The notes: a model not told the origin generated them from the letters alone. A DNA stretch of 64,000 bases from Osmia lignaria lignaria (GCF_051020975.1 NW_027478159.1:6526501-6590500), one strand, 5' to 3'; counted from the stretch's first letter, positions 12,301 to 23,891 are shown. Translations and numbers: made by a program.

Positions 12301-13266
12301 TTGCAGATTTATCTCAAGGGAAGGGGCCTGACGGACGTATTTCGAGATATTTCTTCTTCTTGTTGTTCTTCTTCTGCACAGCTAAGCTGGAAGTGGCATT
12401 TGCAGCTCGCAATAGTGCAGAGTTATCTCAAAGAAAGGGGCCACGGTGTTTCTGTATCTCTATTATGTTGGTGCGGCTTCGGAACTTTTAAATATCTTGA
12501 TATATCTCGAGAACTACGCATCCGATCAAAAAATATCATAGAACATAAAAAGTAGGAAACTTAATTCTCTACAAAAAAGGTCTCTTAACATTTTGCCATA
12601 GCTCGCTTAGTTTCCGAGATATTTGCAGATTTATCTCGAGGGAAGGGGCCTGACGGACATATTTCGAGATATTTCTTCTTCTTGTTGTTCTTCTTCTGCA
12701 CAGCTAAGCTGGAAGCGGCATTTGCGGCTCGCACTAGTGCAGAGTTATCTCAAAGAAAGGGGCCACGGTGTTTCTGTATCTCTATTATGTTGGTGCAGCT
12801 TCGGATCTTTTAAATATCTCGATATATCTCGAAAACTACGCTTCTGATCAAAAAATATCATAGAACATAAATTGTAGGAAACATAATTCTCTACAAAAAA
12901 GGTCTCTTAACATTTTGCCATAGCTCGTTTCGTTTCCGAGATATTTGCAGATATATCTCAAGGGAAGGGGCCTGACGGACATATTTCGAGATATTTCCTC
13001 TTCTTGTTGTTCTTCTTCTGCACAGCTAAACTGGAAGTGGCATTTCCAGCTCGCAATAGCGCAGAGTTATCTCAAAGAAAGGGGCCACGGTGTTTCTGTA
13101 TCTCTATTATGTTGGTGCGGCTTCGGAACTTTTAAATATCTTGATATATCTCGAGAACTACGCATCTGATCAAATAATATCATAGAACATAAAAAGTAGG
13201 AAACTTAATTCTCCACAAATAAGGTCTCTTAACATTTTGCCATAGCTCGCTTCGTTTCCGAGATAT
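12301..13266 (+). repeat. Block II monomers 12301-13266
   Basis: Three monomers. The first has GACGGACGTATTTCG and CATCCGATC, which removes the usual TGA so the open frame reads on for ten codons. The second has TTAGTTTCCGAG upstream, TTTATCTCGAG and GGAAGCGGCATTTGCGG. The third has CAGATATATCTC and GATTTCCTCTTC-like changes in the pyrimidine tract. No close neighbour duplication is evident except the 3' end of the third, which starts the 965-bp repeat. Confidence 0.75.
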
Positions 13267-14480
13267 TTGCAGATTTATCTCAAGGGAAGGGGCCTGACGG
13301 ACATATTTCGAGATATTTCTTCTTCTTGTTGGTCTTCTTCTGCACAGCTAAGCTGGAAGTGGCATTTGCAGCTCGCAATAGTGCAGAGTTATCTCGAAGA
13401 AAGGGGCCACGGTGTTTCTGTATCTCTATTATGTTGGTGCGGCTTCGGATCTTTTAAATGTCTCGATATATCTCGAGAACTACGAATCTGATCAGAAAAT
13501 ATCATAGAACATAAAAAGTAGGAAACTTAATTCGCTACAAAAAGGTCTCTTAACATTTTGCCATAGCTCGCTTCGTTTCCGAGATATTTGCAGATTTATC
13601 TCAAGGGAAGGGGCCTAACGGACATATTTCGTGATATTTCTTCTTCTTGTTGTTCTTCTTCTGCACAGCTAAGCTGGAAGTGGCATTTGCAGCTCGCATT
13701 AGTGCAGAGTTATCTCAAAGAAAGGGGCCACGGTGTTTCTGTATCTCTATTATGTTGGTGCGGCTTCTTAACTTTTAAATATCTTGATATATCTCGAGAA
13801 CTACGCATCTGATCAAAAAATATCATAGAACATAAAAAGTAGGAAACTTAATTCTCTACAAAAAAGGTCTCTTAACATTTTGCCATAGCTCGCTTCGTTT
13901 CCGAGATATTTGCAGATTTATCTCGAGGGAAGGGGCCTGACGGACATATTTCGAGATATTTCTTCTTCTTGTTGTTCTTCTTCTGCACAGCTAAGCTGGA
14001 AGTGGCATTTGCAGCTAGCAATAGTGCAGAGTTATCGCAAAGAAAGGGGCCACGGTGTTTCTGTATCTCTATTATGTTGGTGCGGCTTCGGAACTTTTAA
14101 ATATCTTGATATATCTCGAGAACTACGCATCTGATCAAATAATATCATAGAACATAAAAAGTAGGAAACTTAATTCTCCACAAATAAGGTCTCTTAACAT
14201 TTTGCCATAGCTCGCTTCGTTTCCGAGATATTTGCAGATTTATCTCAAGGGAAGGGGCCTGACGGACATATTTCGAGATATTTCTTCTTCTTGTTGGTCT
14301 TCTTCTGCACAGCTAAGCTGGAAGTGGCATTTGCAGCTCGCAATAGTGCAGAGTTGTCTCGAAGAAAGGGGCCACGGTGTTTCTGTATCTCTATTATGTA
14401 GGTGCGGCTTCGGATCTTTTAAATATCTCGATATATCTCGAGAACTACGCATCTGATCAAAAAATATCATAGAACATAAA
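13160..14480 (+). repeat. 965-bp local repeat marked by TTGGTCTTC
   Basis: The segment from about 13166 to 13450 (CAAATAATATC, TTCTCCACAAATAAGG, TTGTTGGTCTTCTTC, TATCTCGAAGAAAGG, TTCGGATC) recurs from about 14132 to 14415, 965 bp away. One of the three monomers in the period, 13267-13587, is 321 bp long because of a shorter A-tract (GCTACAAAAAGG). The edges are approximate because the flanking monomers share the general consensus. Confidence 0.8.
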
Positions 14481-14875
14481 AAGTAGGAAACTTAATTCTC
14501 TACAAAACAGGTCTCTTAACATTTTGCCATAGCTCGCTTCGTTTCCGAGATATTTGCAGATTTATCTCAAGGGAAGGGGCCTGACGGACATATTTCGAGA
14601 TATTTCTTCTTCTTGTTGTTCTTCTTCTGCACAGCTAAGCTGGAAGTGGCATTTGCAGCTCGCAATAGTGCAGAGTTATCTCAAAGAAAGGGGCCACGAT
14701 GTTTCTGTATCTCTATTATGTTGGTGCGGCTTCGGAACTTTTAAATATCTTGATATATCTCGAGAACTACGTATCTGATCAAAAAATATCATAGAACATG
14801 AAAAGTAGGAAACTTAATTCTCTACAAAAAAGGTCTTTTAACGTTTTGCAATAGCTCGCTTCGTTTCCGAGATAT

Positions 14876-16163
14876 TTGCAGATTTATCTCAAGGGAAGGG
14901 TCCTGACGGACATATTTCGAGGTATTTCTTCTTCTTGTTGTTCTTCTTCTGCACAGCTAAACTGGAAGTGGCATTTCCAGCTCGCAATCATGCAGAGTTA
15001 TCTCAAAGAGGGGGGCCACGGTGTTTCTGTATCTCTATTATGTTGGTGCGGCTTCGGAACTTTTAAATATCTTGATACATCTCGAGAACTACGCATCTGA
15101 TCAAAAAATATCGTAGAACATAAAAAGTAGGAAACTTAATTCTCTACAAAAATGGTCTCTTAACATTTTGCCATAGCTCGCTTCGTTTCCGAGATATTTG
15201 CAGATTTATCTCAAGGGAAGGGGCCTGACGGGCATATTTCGAAATATTTCTTATTCTTGTTGTTCTTCTTCTGCACAGCTAAGCTGGAAGTGGCATTTGC
15301 AGCTCGCAATAGTGCAGAGTTATCTCAAAGAAAGGGGCCACGGTGTTTCTGTACCTCTATTATGTTGGTGCAGCTTCGGAGCTTTTAAATATCTTGATAT
15401 ATCTCGAGAACTACGCATCTGATCAAAAAATATCGTAGAACATAAAAAGTAGGAAACTTAATTCTCTACAAAAAAGGTCTCTTAACATTTTCCCATAGCT
15501 GGCATCGTTTCCGAGATATTTGCAGATTTAGCTCAAGGGAAGGGGCCTGACGGACATATTCCGAGATATTTCTTCTTCTTGTTGTTCTTCTTCTGCACAG
15601 CTAAGCTGGAAGTGGCATTTGCAGCTCGCAATAGTGCAGAGTTACCTCAAAGAAAGGGGCCACGGTGTTTCTGTACCTCTATTATGTTGGTGCAGCTTCG
15701 GAGCTTTTAAATATCTTGATATATCTCGAGAACTACGCATCTGATCAAAAAATATCATAGAACATAAAAAGTAGGAAACTTAATTCTCTACAAAAAAGGT
15801 CTTTTAACGTTTTGCAATAGCTCGCTTCGTTTCCGAGATATTTGCAGATTTATCTCAAGGGAAGGGTCCTGACGGACATATTTCGAGATATTTCTTCTTC
15901 TTGTTGTTCTTCTTCTGCACAGCTAAACTGGAAGTGGCATTTCCAGCTCGCAACCATGCAGAGTTATCTCAAAGAGAGGGGCCACGGTGTTTCTGTATCT
16001 CTATTATGTTGGTGCGGCTTCGGAACTTTTAAATATCTTGATATATCTCGAGAACTACGCCTCTGATCGAAAAATATCATAGAACATAAAAAGTAGGAAA
16101 CTTAATTCTCTACAAAAAAGGTCTCTTAACATTTTGCCATAGCTCGCTTCGTTTCCGAGATAT
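14876..16163 (+). repeat. VLT-type monomers with TGTACCTCT partners
   Basis: 14876 and 15842 are 966 bp apart. Both are preceded by GGTCTTTTAACGTTTTGCAA, start AAGGGTCCTGACGG and have an ATGCAGAG in the centre. Between them lie two monomers with TGTACCTCTATTATG and GGAGCTTTTAAA. The second (15520-15841) has a TAG in the open frame (GATTTAGCTC) and GCTGGCATCG in place of GCTCGCTTCG. The same pair of types recurs at 18096-18739, 20672-21315 and 36772-37415. Confidence 0.8.
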
Positions 16164-16165
16164 TT

Positions 16166-16191
16166 GCAGATTTATCTCAAGGGAAGGGGCC
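16166..16191 (+). repeat. Internal subrepeat 1 of the monomer
   Basis: This 26-bp segment beginning GCAGATTTATCTCAAG and ending AAGGGGCC matches the segment 114 bp downstream at 23 of 26 positions in the majority sequence. Because the pair lies inside one monomer, it points to an older duplication from which the 322-bp unit was built. The Q-type monomers (GATTCAGCTCAAAGGAAC) have a diverged version of this copy. Confidence 0.85.
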
Positions 16192-16212
16192 TGACGGACA
16201 TATTTCGAGATA

Positions 16213-16238
16213 TTTCTTCTTCTTGTTGTTCTTCTTCT
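16213..16238 (+). repeat. TTC-rich pyrimidine tract in every monomer
   Basis: A 26-bp stretch of T and C with only two G's, made of TTC steps around a TTGTTG centre. It is present in essentially every monomer. Length change by one TTC unit is seen twice (10362-10686 and 11332-11656), which fits slippage in a simple-sequence core. Its translation is the Ser/Cys-rich run of the fortuitous open frame. Confidence 0.85.
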
Positions 16239-16279
16239 GCACAGCTAAGCTGGAAGTGGCATTTGCAGCTCGCAATAGT

Positions 16280-16305
16280 GCAGAGTTACCTCAAAGAAAG
16301 GGGCC
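16280..16305 (+). repeat. Internal subrepeat 2 of the monomer
   Basis: Partner of 16166-16191, running from GCAGAGTTA to AAGGGGCC. The majority form differs from subrepeat 1 by T/G at position 6 and two G/A changes at positions 16 and 18. This particular monomer has one further change (ACCTC for ATCTC). Downstream, ACGG follows in both subrepeats with a 2-bp spacing difference, so the similarity may extend a little further. Confidence 0.85.
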
Positions 16306-16485
16306 ACGGTGTTTCTGTATCTCTATTATGTTGGTGCGGCTTCGGAACTTTTAAATATCTTGATATATCTCGAGAACTACGCATCTGATCAAAAAATATC
16401 ATAGAACATAAAAAGTAGGAAACTTAATTCTCTACAAAAAAGGTCTCTTAACATTTTGCCATAGCTCGCTTCGTTTCCGAGATAT

Positions 16486-18417
16486 TTGCAGATTTATCTC
16501 AAGGGAAGGGGCCTGACGGACATATTTCGAGATATTTCTTCTTCTTGTTGTTCTTCTTCTGCACAGCTAAGCTGGAAGCGGTATTTGCGGCTTGCACTAG
16601 TGCAGAGTTATCTCAAAGAAAGGGGCCACGGTGTTTCTGTATCTCTATTATGTTGGTGCGGCTTCGGAACTTTTAAATATCTTGATATATCTCGAAAACT
16701 ACGCATCCGATCAAAAAATATCGTAGAACATGAAAAGTAGGAAACCTAATTCTCTACAAAAAAGGTCTCTTAACATTTTGCCATAGCTCTCTTCGTTTCC
16801 GAGATATTTGCAGATATATCTCAAGGGAAGGGGCCTGACGGACATATTTCGAGATATTTCTTCTTCTTGTTGTTCTTCTTCTGCACAGCTAAGCTGGAAG
16901 TGGCATTTGCGGCTCGCACTAGTGCAGAGTTATCTCAAAGAAAGGGGCCACGGTGTTTCTGTATCTCTATTATGTTGGTGCGTCTTCGGAACTTTTAAAT
17001 ATCTCGATATATCTCGAAAACTACGCTTCTGATCAAAAAATATCATAGAACATAAATTGTAGGAAACATAATTCTCTACAAAAAACGTCTCTTAATATTT
17101 TGCCATAGCTCGTTTCGTTTCCGAGATATTTGCAGATTCAGCTCAAAGGAACTGGCCTGACGGACATATTTCGAGATATTTCATCTTCTTGTTGTTCTTC
17201 CTCTGCACAGCTAAGCTGGAAGTGGCATTTGCAGCTCGCAATAGTGCAGAGTTATCGCAAAGAATGGGGCCACGGTGTTTCTTTATCTCTATTATGTTGG
17301 TGCGGCTTCGGAACTTTTAAATATCTTGATATATCTCGAAAACTACGCTTCTGATCAAAAAATATCATAGAACATAAAAAGTAGGAAACTTAATTCTCTA
17401 CAAAAAAGGTCTCTTAACATTTTGCCATAGCTCGCTTCGTTTCCGAGATATTTGCAGATTTATCTCAAGGGAAGGGGCCTGACGGACATATTTCGAGATA
17501 TTTCTTCTTCTTGTTGTTCTTCTTCTGCACAGCTAAGCTGGAAGTGGCATTTGCAGCTCGCAATAGTGCAGAGTTACCTCAAAGAAAGGGGCCACGGTGT
17601 TTCTGTATCTCTATTATGTTGGTGCGGCTTCGGAACTTTTAAATATCTTGATATATCTCGAAAACTACGCATCCGATCAAAAAATATCGTAGAACATGAA
17701 AAGTAGGAAACTTAATTCTCTACAAAAAAGGTCTCTTAACATTTTGCCATAGCTCTCTTCGTTTCCGAGATATTTGCAGATATATCTCAAGGGAAGGGGC
17801 CTGACGGACATATTTCGAGATATTTCTTCTTCTTGTTGTTCTTCTTCTGCACAGCTAAGCTGGAAGTGGCATTTGCGGCTCGCACTAGTGCAGAGTTATC
17901 TCAAAGAAAGGGGCCACGGTGTTTCTGTATCTCTATTATGTTGGTGCGTCTTCGGAACTTTTAAATATCTCGATATATCTCGAAAACTACGCTTCTGATC
18001 AAAAAATATCATAGAACATAAATTGTAGGAAACATAATTCTCTACAAAAAACGTCTCTTAATATTTTGCCATAGCTCGTTTCGTTTCCGAGATATTTGCA
18101 GATTCAGCTCAAAGGAACTGGCCTGACGGACATATTTCGAGATATTTCTTCTTCTTGTTGTTCTTCCTCTGCACAGCTAAGCTGGAAGTGGCATTTGCAG
18201 CTCGCAATAGTGCAGAGTTCTCTCAAAGAAAGGGGCCACGGTGTTTCTGTACCTCTATTATGTTGGTGCAGCTTCGGAGCTTTTAAATATCTTGATATAT
18301 CTCGAGAACTACGCATCTGATCAAAAAATATCATAGAACATAAAAAGTAGGAAACTTAATTCTCTACAAAAAAGGTCTTTTAACGTTTTGCAATAGCTCG
18401 CTTCGTTTCCGAGATAT
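16486..18417 (+). repeat. Block III: 966-bp repeat, two copies
   Basis: 16808 and 17774 are E-type monomers (CAGATATATC start, GTGCGTCTTCGG, AAACTACGCTTC) that match closely. The 3' ends of 16486 and 17452 (CATCCGATC, TCGTAGAACATGAAAAG) and the 5' ends of the Q-type monomers 17130 and 18096 (preceded by CTCTTAATATTTTGCC) also match at a 966-bp offset. 17452 is a hybrid: its 5' half, with GTTACCTC, resembles 16164 and its 3' end resembles 16486. Confidence 0.82.
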
Positions 18418-20671
18418 TTGCAGATTTATCTCAAGGGAAGGGTCCTGACGGACATATTTCGAGATATTTCTTCTTCTTGTTGTTCTTCTTCTGCACAGCT
18501 AAACTGGAAGTGGCATTTCCAGCTCGCAATCATGCAGAGTTATCTCAAAGAGAGGGGCCACGGTGTTTCTGTATCTCTATTATGTTGGTGCGGCTTCTGA
18601 ACTTTTAAATATCTTGATATATCTCGAGAACTACGCCTCTGATCGAAAAATATCATAGAACATAAAAAGTAGGAAACTTAATTCTCTACAAAAAAGGTCT
18701 CTTAACATTTTGCCATAGCTCGCTTCGTTTCCGAGATAGTTGCATATTTATCTCAAGGGAAGGGGCCTGACGGACATATTTCGAGATATTTCTTCTTCTT
18801 ATTGTTCTTCTTCTGCACAGCTAAGCTGGAAGTGGCATTTACAGCTCGCAATAGTGCAGAGTTATCTCAAAGAAAGGGGCCACGGTGTTTCTGTATCTCT
18901 ATTATGTTGGTGCGGCTTCGGAACTTTTAAATATCTTGATATATCTCGAGAACTACGCATCTGATCAAAAAATATCATAGAACATAAAAAGTAGGAAACT
19001 TAATTCTCTACAAAAAAGGTCGCTCAACATTTTGCAATAGCTCGCTTCGTTTCCGAGATATTTGCATATTTATCTCAAGGGAAGGGGCCTGACGGACATA
19101 TTTCGAGATATTTCATCTTCTTGTTGTTCTTCTTCTGCACAGCTAAGCTGGAAGTGGCATTTGCAGCGCGCAATAGTGCAGAGTTGTCTCAAAGAAAGGG
19201 GCCACGGTGTTTCTGTATCTCTAATATGTTGGTGCGGCTTCGGAACTTTTAAATATCTTGATATATCTCGAGAACTACGCATCTGTTCAAAAAATATCAT
19301 AGAACATAAAAAGTAGGAATCCTAATTTTCTACAAAAAAGGTCTCTTAACATTTTGCCGTAGCTCGCTTCGTTTCCGAGATATTTGCAGATTTATCTCAA
19401 GGGAAGGGGCCTGACGGACATATTTCCAGATATTTCTTCTTCTTGTTGTTCTTCTTCTGCACAGCTAAGCTGGAAGTGGCATTTGCAGCTCGCAATAGTG
19501 CAGAGTTATCGCAAAGAATGGGGCCACGGTGTTTCTGTATCTGTATTATGTTGGTGCGGCTTCGGAACTTTTAAATATCTTGATATATCTCGAAAACTAC
19601 GCTTCTGATCAAAAAATATCAGAGAACGTAAATTGTAGGAAACATAATTCTCTACAAAAAAGGTCTCTTAACGTTTTGCCGTCGCTCGCTTCGTTTCCGA
19701 GATATTTGCAGATTTATCTCAAGGGAAGGGTCCTGACGGACATATTTCGACATATTTCTTCTTCTTGTTGTTCTTCTTCTGCACAGCTAAACTGGAAGTG
19801 GCATTTCCAGCTCGCAATCATGCAGAGTTATCTCAAAGAGAGGGGCCACGGTGTTTCTGTATCTCTATTATGTTGGTGCGGCTTCGGAACTTTTAAATAT
19901 CTTGATATATCTCGAGAACTACGCCTCTGATCGAAAAATATCATAGAACATAAAAAGTAGGAAACTTAATTCTCTACAAAAAAGGTCTCTTAACATTTTG
20001 CCATAGCTCGCTTCGTTTCCGAGATATTTGCAGATTTATCTCAAGGGAAGGGGCCTGACGGACATATTTCGAGATATTTCTTCTTCTTGTTGTTCTTCTT
20101 CTGCACAGCTAAGCTGGAAGTGGCATTTGCAGCTCGCAATAGTGCAGAGTTACCTCAAAGAAAGGGGCCACGGTGTTTCTGTATCTCTATTATGTTGGTG
20201 CGGCTTCGGAACTTTTAAATATCTTGATATATCTCGAGAACTACGCATCTGATCAAAAAATATCATAGAACATAAAAAGTAGGAAACTTAATTCTCTACA
20301 AAAAAGGTCTCTTAACATTTTGCCATAGCTCGCTTCGTTTCCGAGATATTTGCAGATTTATCTCAAGGGAAGGGGCCTGACGGACATATTTCGAGATATT
20401 TCTTCTTCTTGTTGTTCTTCTTCTGCACAGCTAAGCTGGAAGCGGCATTTGCGGCTCGCGCTAGTGCAGAGTTATCTCAAAGAAAGGGGCCACGGTGTTT
20501 CTGTATCTCTATTATGTTGGTGCGTCTTCGGAACTTTTAAATATCTCGATATATCTCGAAAACTACGCTTCTGATCAAAAAATATCATAGAACATAAATT
20601 GTAGGAAACATAATTCTCTACAAAAAACGTCTCTTAATATTTTGCCATAGCTCGTTTCGTTTCCGAGATAT
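18418..20671 (+). repeat. Block III middle: VLT, H and hybrid monomers
   Basis: Order: VLT type with a TGA (GCTTCTGAAC), two H types (TTGCATATTTATC), the second with GCAGCGCGCAATAG and CTAATATG, then 19384 with ATTTCCAGATATTTC, then VLT, a GTTACCTC type and an E-like hybrid. 19706-20671 reproduces the order of 15842-17129 with one monomer fewer. The hybrid is 20350-20671, whose 5' part resembles 16486 and whose 3' part resembles 16808. Confidence 0.78.
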
Positions 20672-22281
20672 TTGCAGATTCAGCTCAAAGGAACTGGCCT
20701 GACGGACATATTTCGAGATATTTCTTCTTCTTGTTGTTCTTCCTCTGCACAGCTAAGCTGGAAGTGGCATTTGCAGCTCGCAATAGTGCAGAGTTTTCTC
20801 AAAGAAAGGGGCCACGGTGTTTCTGTACCTCTATTATGTTGGTGCAGCTTGGGAGCTTTTAAATATCTTGATATATCTCGAGAACTACGCATCTGATCAA
20901 AAAATATCATAGAACATAAAAAGTAGGAAACTTAATTCTCTACAAAAAAGGTCTTTTAACGTTTTGCAATAGCTCGCTTCGTTTCCGAGATATTTGCAGA
21001 TTTATCTCAAGGGAAGGGTCCTGACGGACATATTTCGAGATATTTCTTCTTCTTGTTGTTCTTCTTCTGCACAGCTAAGCTGGAAGTGGCATTTACAGCT
21101 CGCAATAGTGCAGAGTTATCTCAAAGAAAGGGGCCACGGTGTTTCTGTATCTCTATTATGTTGGTGCGGCTTCGGAACTTTTAAATATCTTGATATATCT
21201 CGAGAACTACGCATCTGATCAAAAAATATCATAGAACATAAAAAGTAGGAAACTTAATTCTCTACAAAAAAGGTCGCTCAACATTTTGCAATAGCTCGCT
21301 TCGTTTCCGAGATATTTGCATATTTATCTCAAGGGAAGGGGCCTGACGGACATATTTCGAGATATTTCTTCTTCTTGTTGTTCTTCTTCTGCACAGCTAA
21401 GCTGGAAGTGGCATTTGCAGCGCGCAATAGTGCAGAGTTGTCTCAAAGAAAGGGGCCACGGTGTTTCTGTATCTCTAATATGTTGGTGCGGCTTCGGAAC
21501 CTTTAAATATCTTGATATATCTCGAGAACTACGCATCTGTTCAAAAAATATCATAGAACATAAAAAGTAGGAATCCTAATTTTCTACAAAAAAGGTCTCT
21601 TAACATTTTGCCGTAGCTCGCTTCGTTTCCGAGATATTTGCAGATTTATCTCAAGGGAAGGGGCCTGACGGACATATTTCGAGATATTTCTTCTTCTTGT
21701 TGTTCTTCTTCTGCACAGCTAAGCTGGAAGCGGCATTTGCGGCTCGTACTAGTGCAGAGTTATCTCAAAGAAAGGGGCCACGGTGTTTCTGTATCTCTAT
21801 TATGTTGGTGCGGCTTCGGAACTTTTAAATATCTTGATATATCTCGAAAACTGCGCATCCGATCAAAAAATATCGTAGAACATGAAAAGTAGGAAACTTA
21901 ATTCTCTACAAAAAAGGTCTCTTAACATTTTGCCATAGCTCTCTTCGTTTCCGAGATATTTGCAGATATATCTCAAGGGAAGGGGCCTGACGGACATATT
22001 TCGAGATATTTCTTCTTCTTGTTGTTCTTCTTCTGCACAGCTAAGCTGGAAGTGGCATTTGCGGCTCGCACTAGTGCAGAGTTATCTCAAAGAAAGGGGC
22101 CACGGTGTTTCTGTATCTCTATTATGTTGGTGCGTCTTCGGAACTTTTAAATATCTCGATATATCTCGAAAACTACGCTTCTGATCAAAAAATATCATAG
22201 AACATAAATTGTAGGAAACATAATTCTCTACAAAAAACGTCTCTTAACATTTTGCCATAGCTCGCTTCGTTTCCGAGATAT
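20672..22281 (+). repeat. Block III end: shortened copy of 18096-19383
   Basis: 20672 (Q type with TGTACCTCT), 20994 and 21316 reproduce 18096-19383 but with one monomer missing. 20994 has the VLT 5' end of 18418 and the 3' end of 18740, which places the 322-bp deletion inside it. 21316 shares GCAGCGCGCAATAG and TAGGAATCCTAATTTTC with 19062. Then come a CATCCGATC monomer (21638) and an E-type monomer (21960). Confidence 0.82.
20680..20910 (-). other. Antisense 76-codon open frame (not considered a gene)
   Basis: On the minus strand an ATG in the linker opens a 76-codon frame. In most monomers it is stopped by the TAA that is complementary to the T-T-A of GTTATCTC. Monomers with GTTTTCTC, GTTGTCTC, GTTCTCTC or GTGATCTC at that place lack the stop and show the full frame, as here. 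Presence of the frame therefore follows one substitution carried by particular monomer types, mainly type A, and not a coding unit. Confidence 0.75.
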
Positions 22282-23891
22282 TTGCAGATTCAGCTCAAAG
22301 GAACTGGCCTGACGGACATATTTCGAGATATTTCTTCTTCTTGTTGTTCTTCCTCTGCACAGCTAAGCTGGAAGTGGCATTTGCAGCTCGCAATAGTGCA
22401 GAGTTTTCTCAAAGAAAGGGGCCACGGTGTTTCTGTATCTCTATTATGTTGGTGCGGCTTCGGAACTTTTAAATATCTTGATATATCTCGAGAAGTACGC
22501 ATCTGATCAAAAAATATCATAGAACATAAAAAGTAGGAAACTTAATTCTCTACAAAAAAGGTCTCTTAACATTTTGCCATAGCTCGCTTCGTTTCCGAGA
22601 TATTTGCATATTTATCTCAAGGGAAGGGGCCTGACGGACATATTTCGAGATATTTCTTCTTCTTGTTGTTCTTCTTCTGCACAGCTAAGCTGGAAGTGGC
22701 ATTTACAGCTCGCAATAGTGCAGAGTTATCTCAAAGAAAGGGGCCACGGTGTTTCTGTATCTCTATTATGTTGGTGCGGCTTCGGAACTTTTAAATATCT
22801 TGATATATCTCGAGAACTACGCATCTGATCAAAAAATATCATAGAACATAAAAAGTAGGAAACTTAATTCTCTACAAAAAAGGTCGCTTAACATTTTGCC
22901 ATAGCTCGCTTCGTTTCCGAGATATTTGCATATTTATCTCAAGGGAAGGGGCCTGACGGACATATTTCGAGATATTTCTTCTTCTTGTTGTTCTTCTTCT
23001 GCACAGCTAAGCTGGAAGTGGCATTTGCGGCTCGCACTAGTGCAGAGTTATCTCAAAGAAAGGGGCCACGGTGTTTCTGTATCTCTATTATGTTGGTGCG
23101 GCTTCGGAACTTTTAAATATCTCGATATATCTCGAAAACTACGCTTCTGATCAAAAAATATCATAGAACATAAATTGTAGCAAACATAATTCTCTACAAA
23201 AAAGGTCTCTTAACATTTTGCCATAGCTCGCTTCGTTTCCGAGATATTTGCAGATATATCTCAAGGGAAGGGGCCTGACGGGCATATTTCGAGATATTTC
23301 TTCTTCTTGTTGTTCTTCTTCTGCACAGCTAAGCTGGAAGTGGCATTTACAGCTCGCAATAGTGCAGAGTTATCTCAAAGAAAGGGGCCACGGTGTTTCT
23401 GTATCTCTATTATGTTGGTGCGGCTTCGGAACTTTTAAATATCTTGATATATCTCGAAAACTCCGCATCCGATCAAAAAATATCGTAGAACATGAAAAGT
23501 AGGAAACTTAATTCTCTACAAAAAAGGTCTCTTAACATTTTGCCATAGCTCTCTTCGTTTCCGAGATATTTGCAGATATATCTCAAGGGAAGGGGCCTGA
23601 CGGACATATTTCGAGATATTTCTTCTTCTTGTTGTTCTTCTTCTGCACAGCTAAGCTGGAAGTGGCATTTGCGGCTCGCACTAGTGCAGAGTTATCTCAA
23701 AGAAAGGGGCCACGGTGTTTCTGTATCTCTATTATGTTGGTGCGTCTTCGGAACTTTTAAATATCTCGATATATCTCGAAAACTACGCTTCTGATCAAAA
23801 AATATCATAGAACATAAATTGTAGGAAACATAATTCTCTACAAAAAACGTTTCTTAACATTTTGCCATAGCTCGTTTCGTTTCCGAGATAT
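22282..23891 (+). repeat. HOR unit A-B-C-D-E (1610 bp)
   Basis: Reference 5-mer. A: GATTCAGCTCAAAGG with GTTTTCTCAAAG. B: TTGCATATTTATC with TTTACAGCTCGCAATAG. C: TTGCATATTTATC with GCGGCTCGCACTAG and TTGTAGCAAAC. D: CAGATATATC with GACGGGCATA and CATCCGATC...TCGTAGAACATG. E: CAGATATATC with GTGCGTCTTCGG. This A carries the rare AGAAGTACGC, found only here and at 29366 and 37738. Its D has CTCCGCATCC where later ones have CTACGCATCC. Confidence 0.9.

Larger units (their letters stand above)
16164..16388 (+). other. Recurrent 74-codon open frame (not considered a gene)
   Basis: Representative of an open frame found in almost every monomer, starting at TTG and ending at the TGA of the TGATCA landmark. 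Its product would be a 74-residue peptide with a Ser/Cys-rich stretch near residues 18-25 and a WKWH segment near 30-33, resembling no family I know. I do not call it a gene: most copies have no in-frame ATG, an in-frame TAG lies just upstream, 322 is not divisible by 3, and no promoter or intron-exon context is visible. It is broken by TAG at 15520-15841, TGA in 18418-18739, TAA in 34196, 42890, 46432, 53838, 58667 and 61565, and a frameshift in 55448-55768. Confidence 0.75.
16164..16485 (+). repeat. Reference monomer (322 bp, common type)
   Basis: This copy is close to the majority form. In order it contains: subrepeat 1 at offsets 3-28; a CGAGATAT motif at offsets 43-50; a 26-bp pyrimidine-rich tract at 50-75; the CTGGAAGTGGCATTTGCAGC region; subrepeat 2 at 117-142; GTTGGTGCGGCTTCGGAACT near 168-187; a double inverted CGAGATAT motif at 190-210; TGATCA at 223-228; an A-tract-rich linker at about 228-282; and CTCGCTTCGTTTCCGAGATAT closing the unit. 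It carries the variant GTTACCTC where most copies have GTTATCTC. GC content of the majority form is 126/322. Confidence 0.9.

Noticed and set aside
16177..16187. G-quadruplex or rRNA/tRNA-like element at AAGGGAAGGGGCC
   Set aside because: Only two to three G-runs occur close together, and no cloverleaf or rRNA similarity is apparent.
16386..16445. Intrinsic DNA bend from phased A-tracts in the linker
   Set aside because: A6, A5 and A6 tracts are present, but centre spacings of about 18 and 26 bp are not clear multiples of the helical turn. A curvature calculation or gel-mobility test would be needed.
16471..16485. CENP-B box in the CGCTTCGTTTCCGAGAT region
   Set aside because: TTCG is present, but the required downstream A and CGGG core positions do not match on either strand; the other TTCG sites in the monomer fail too.
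19529..19930. 133-codon open frame crossing two monomers
   Set aside because: It results from a few local substitutions that remove linker stops (for example TCAGAGAACGTAAATTG) in one place only; the translation is the satellite in two different reading frames joined across the monomer boundary.
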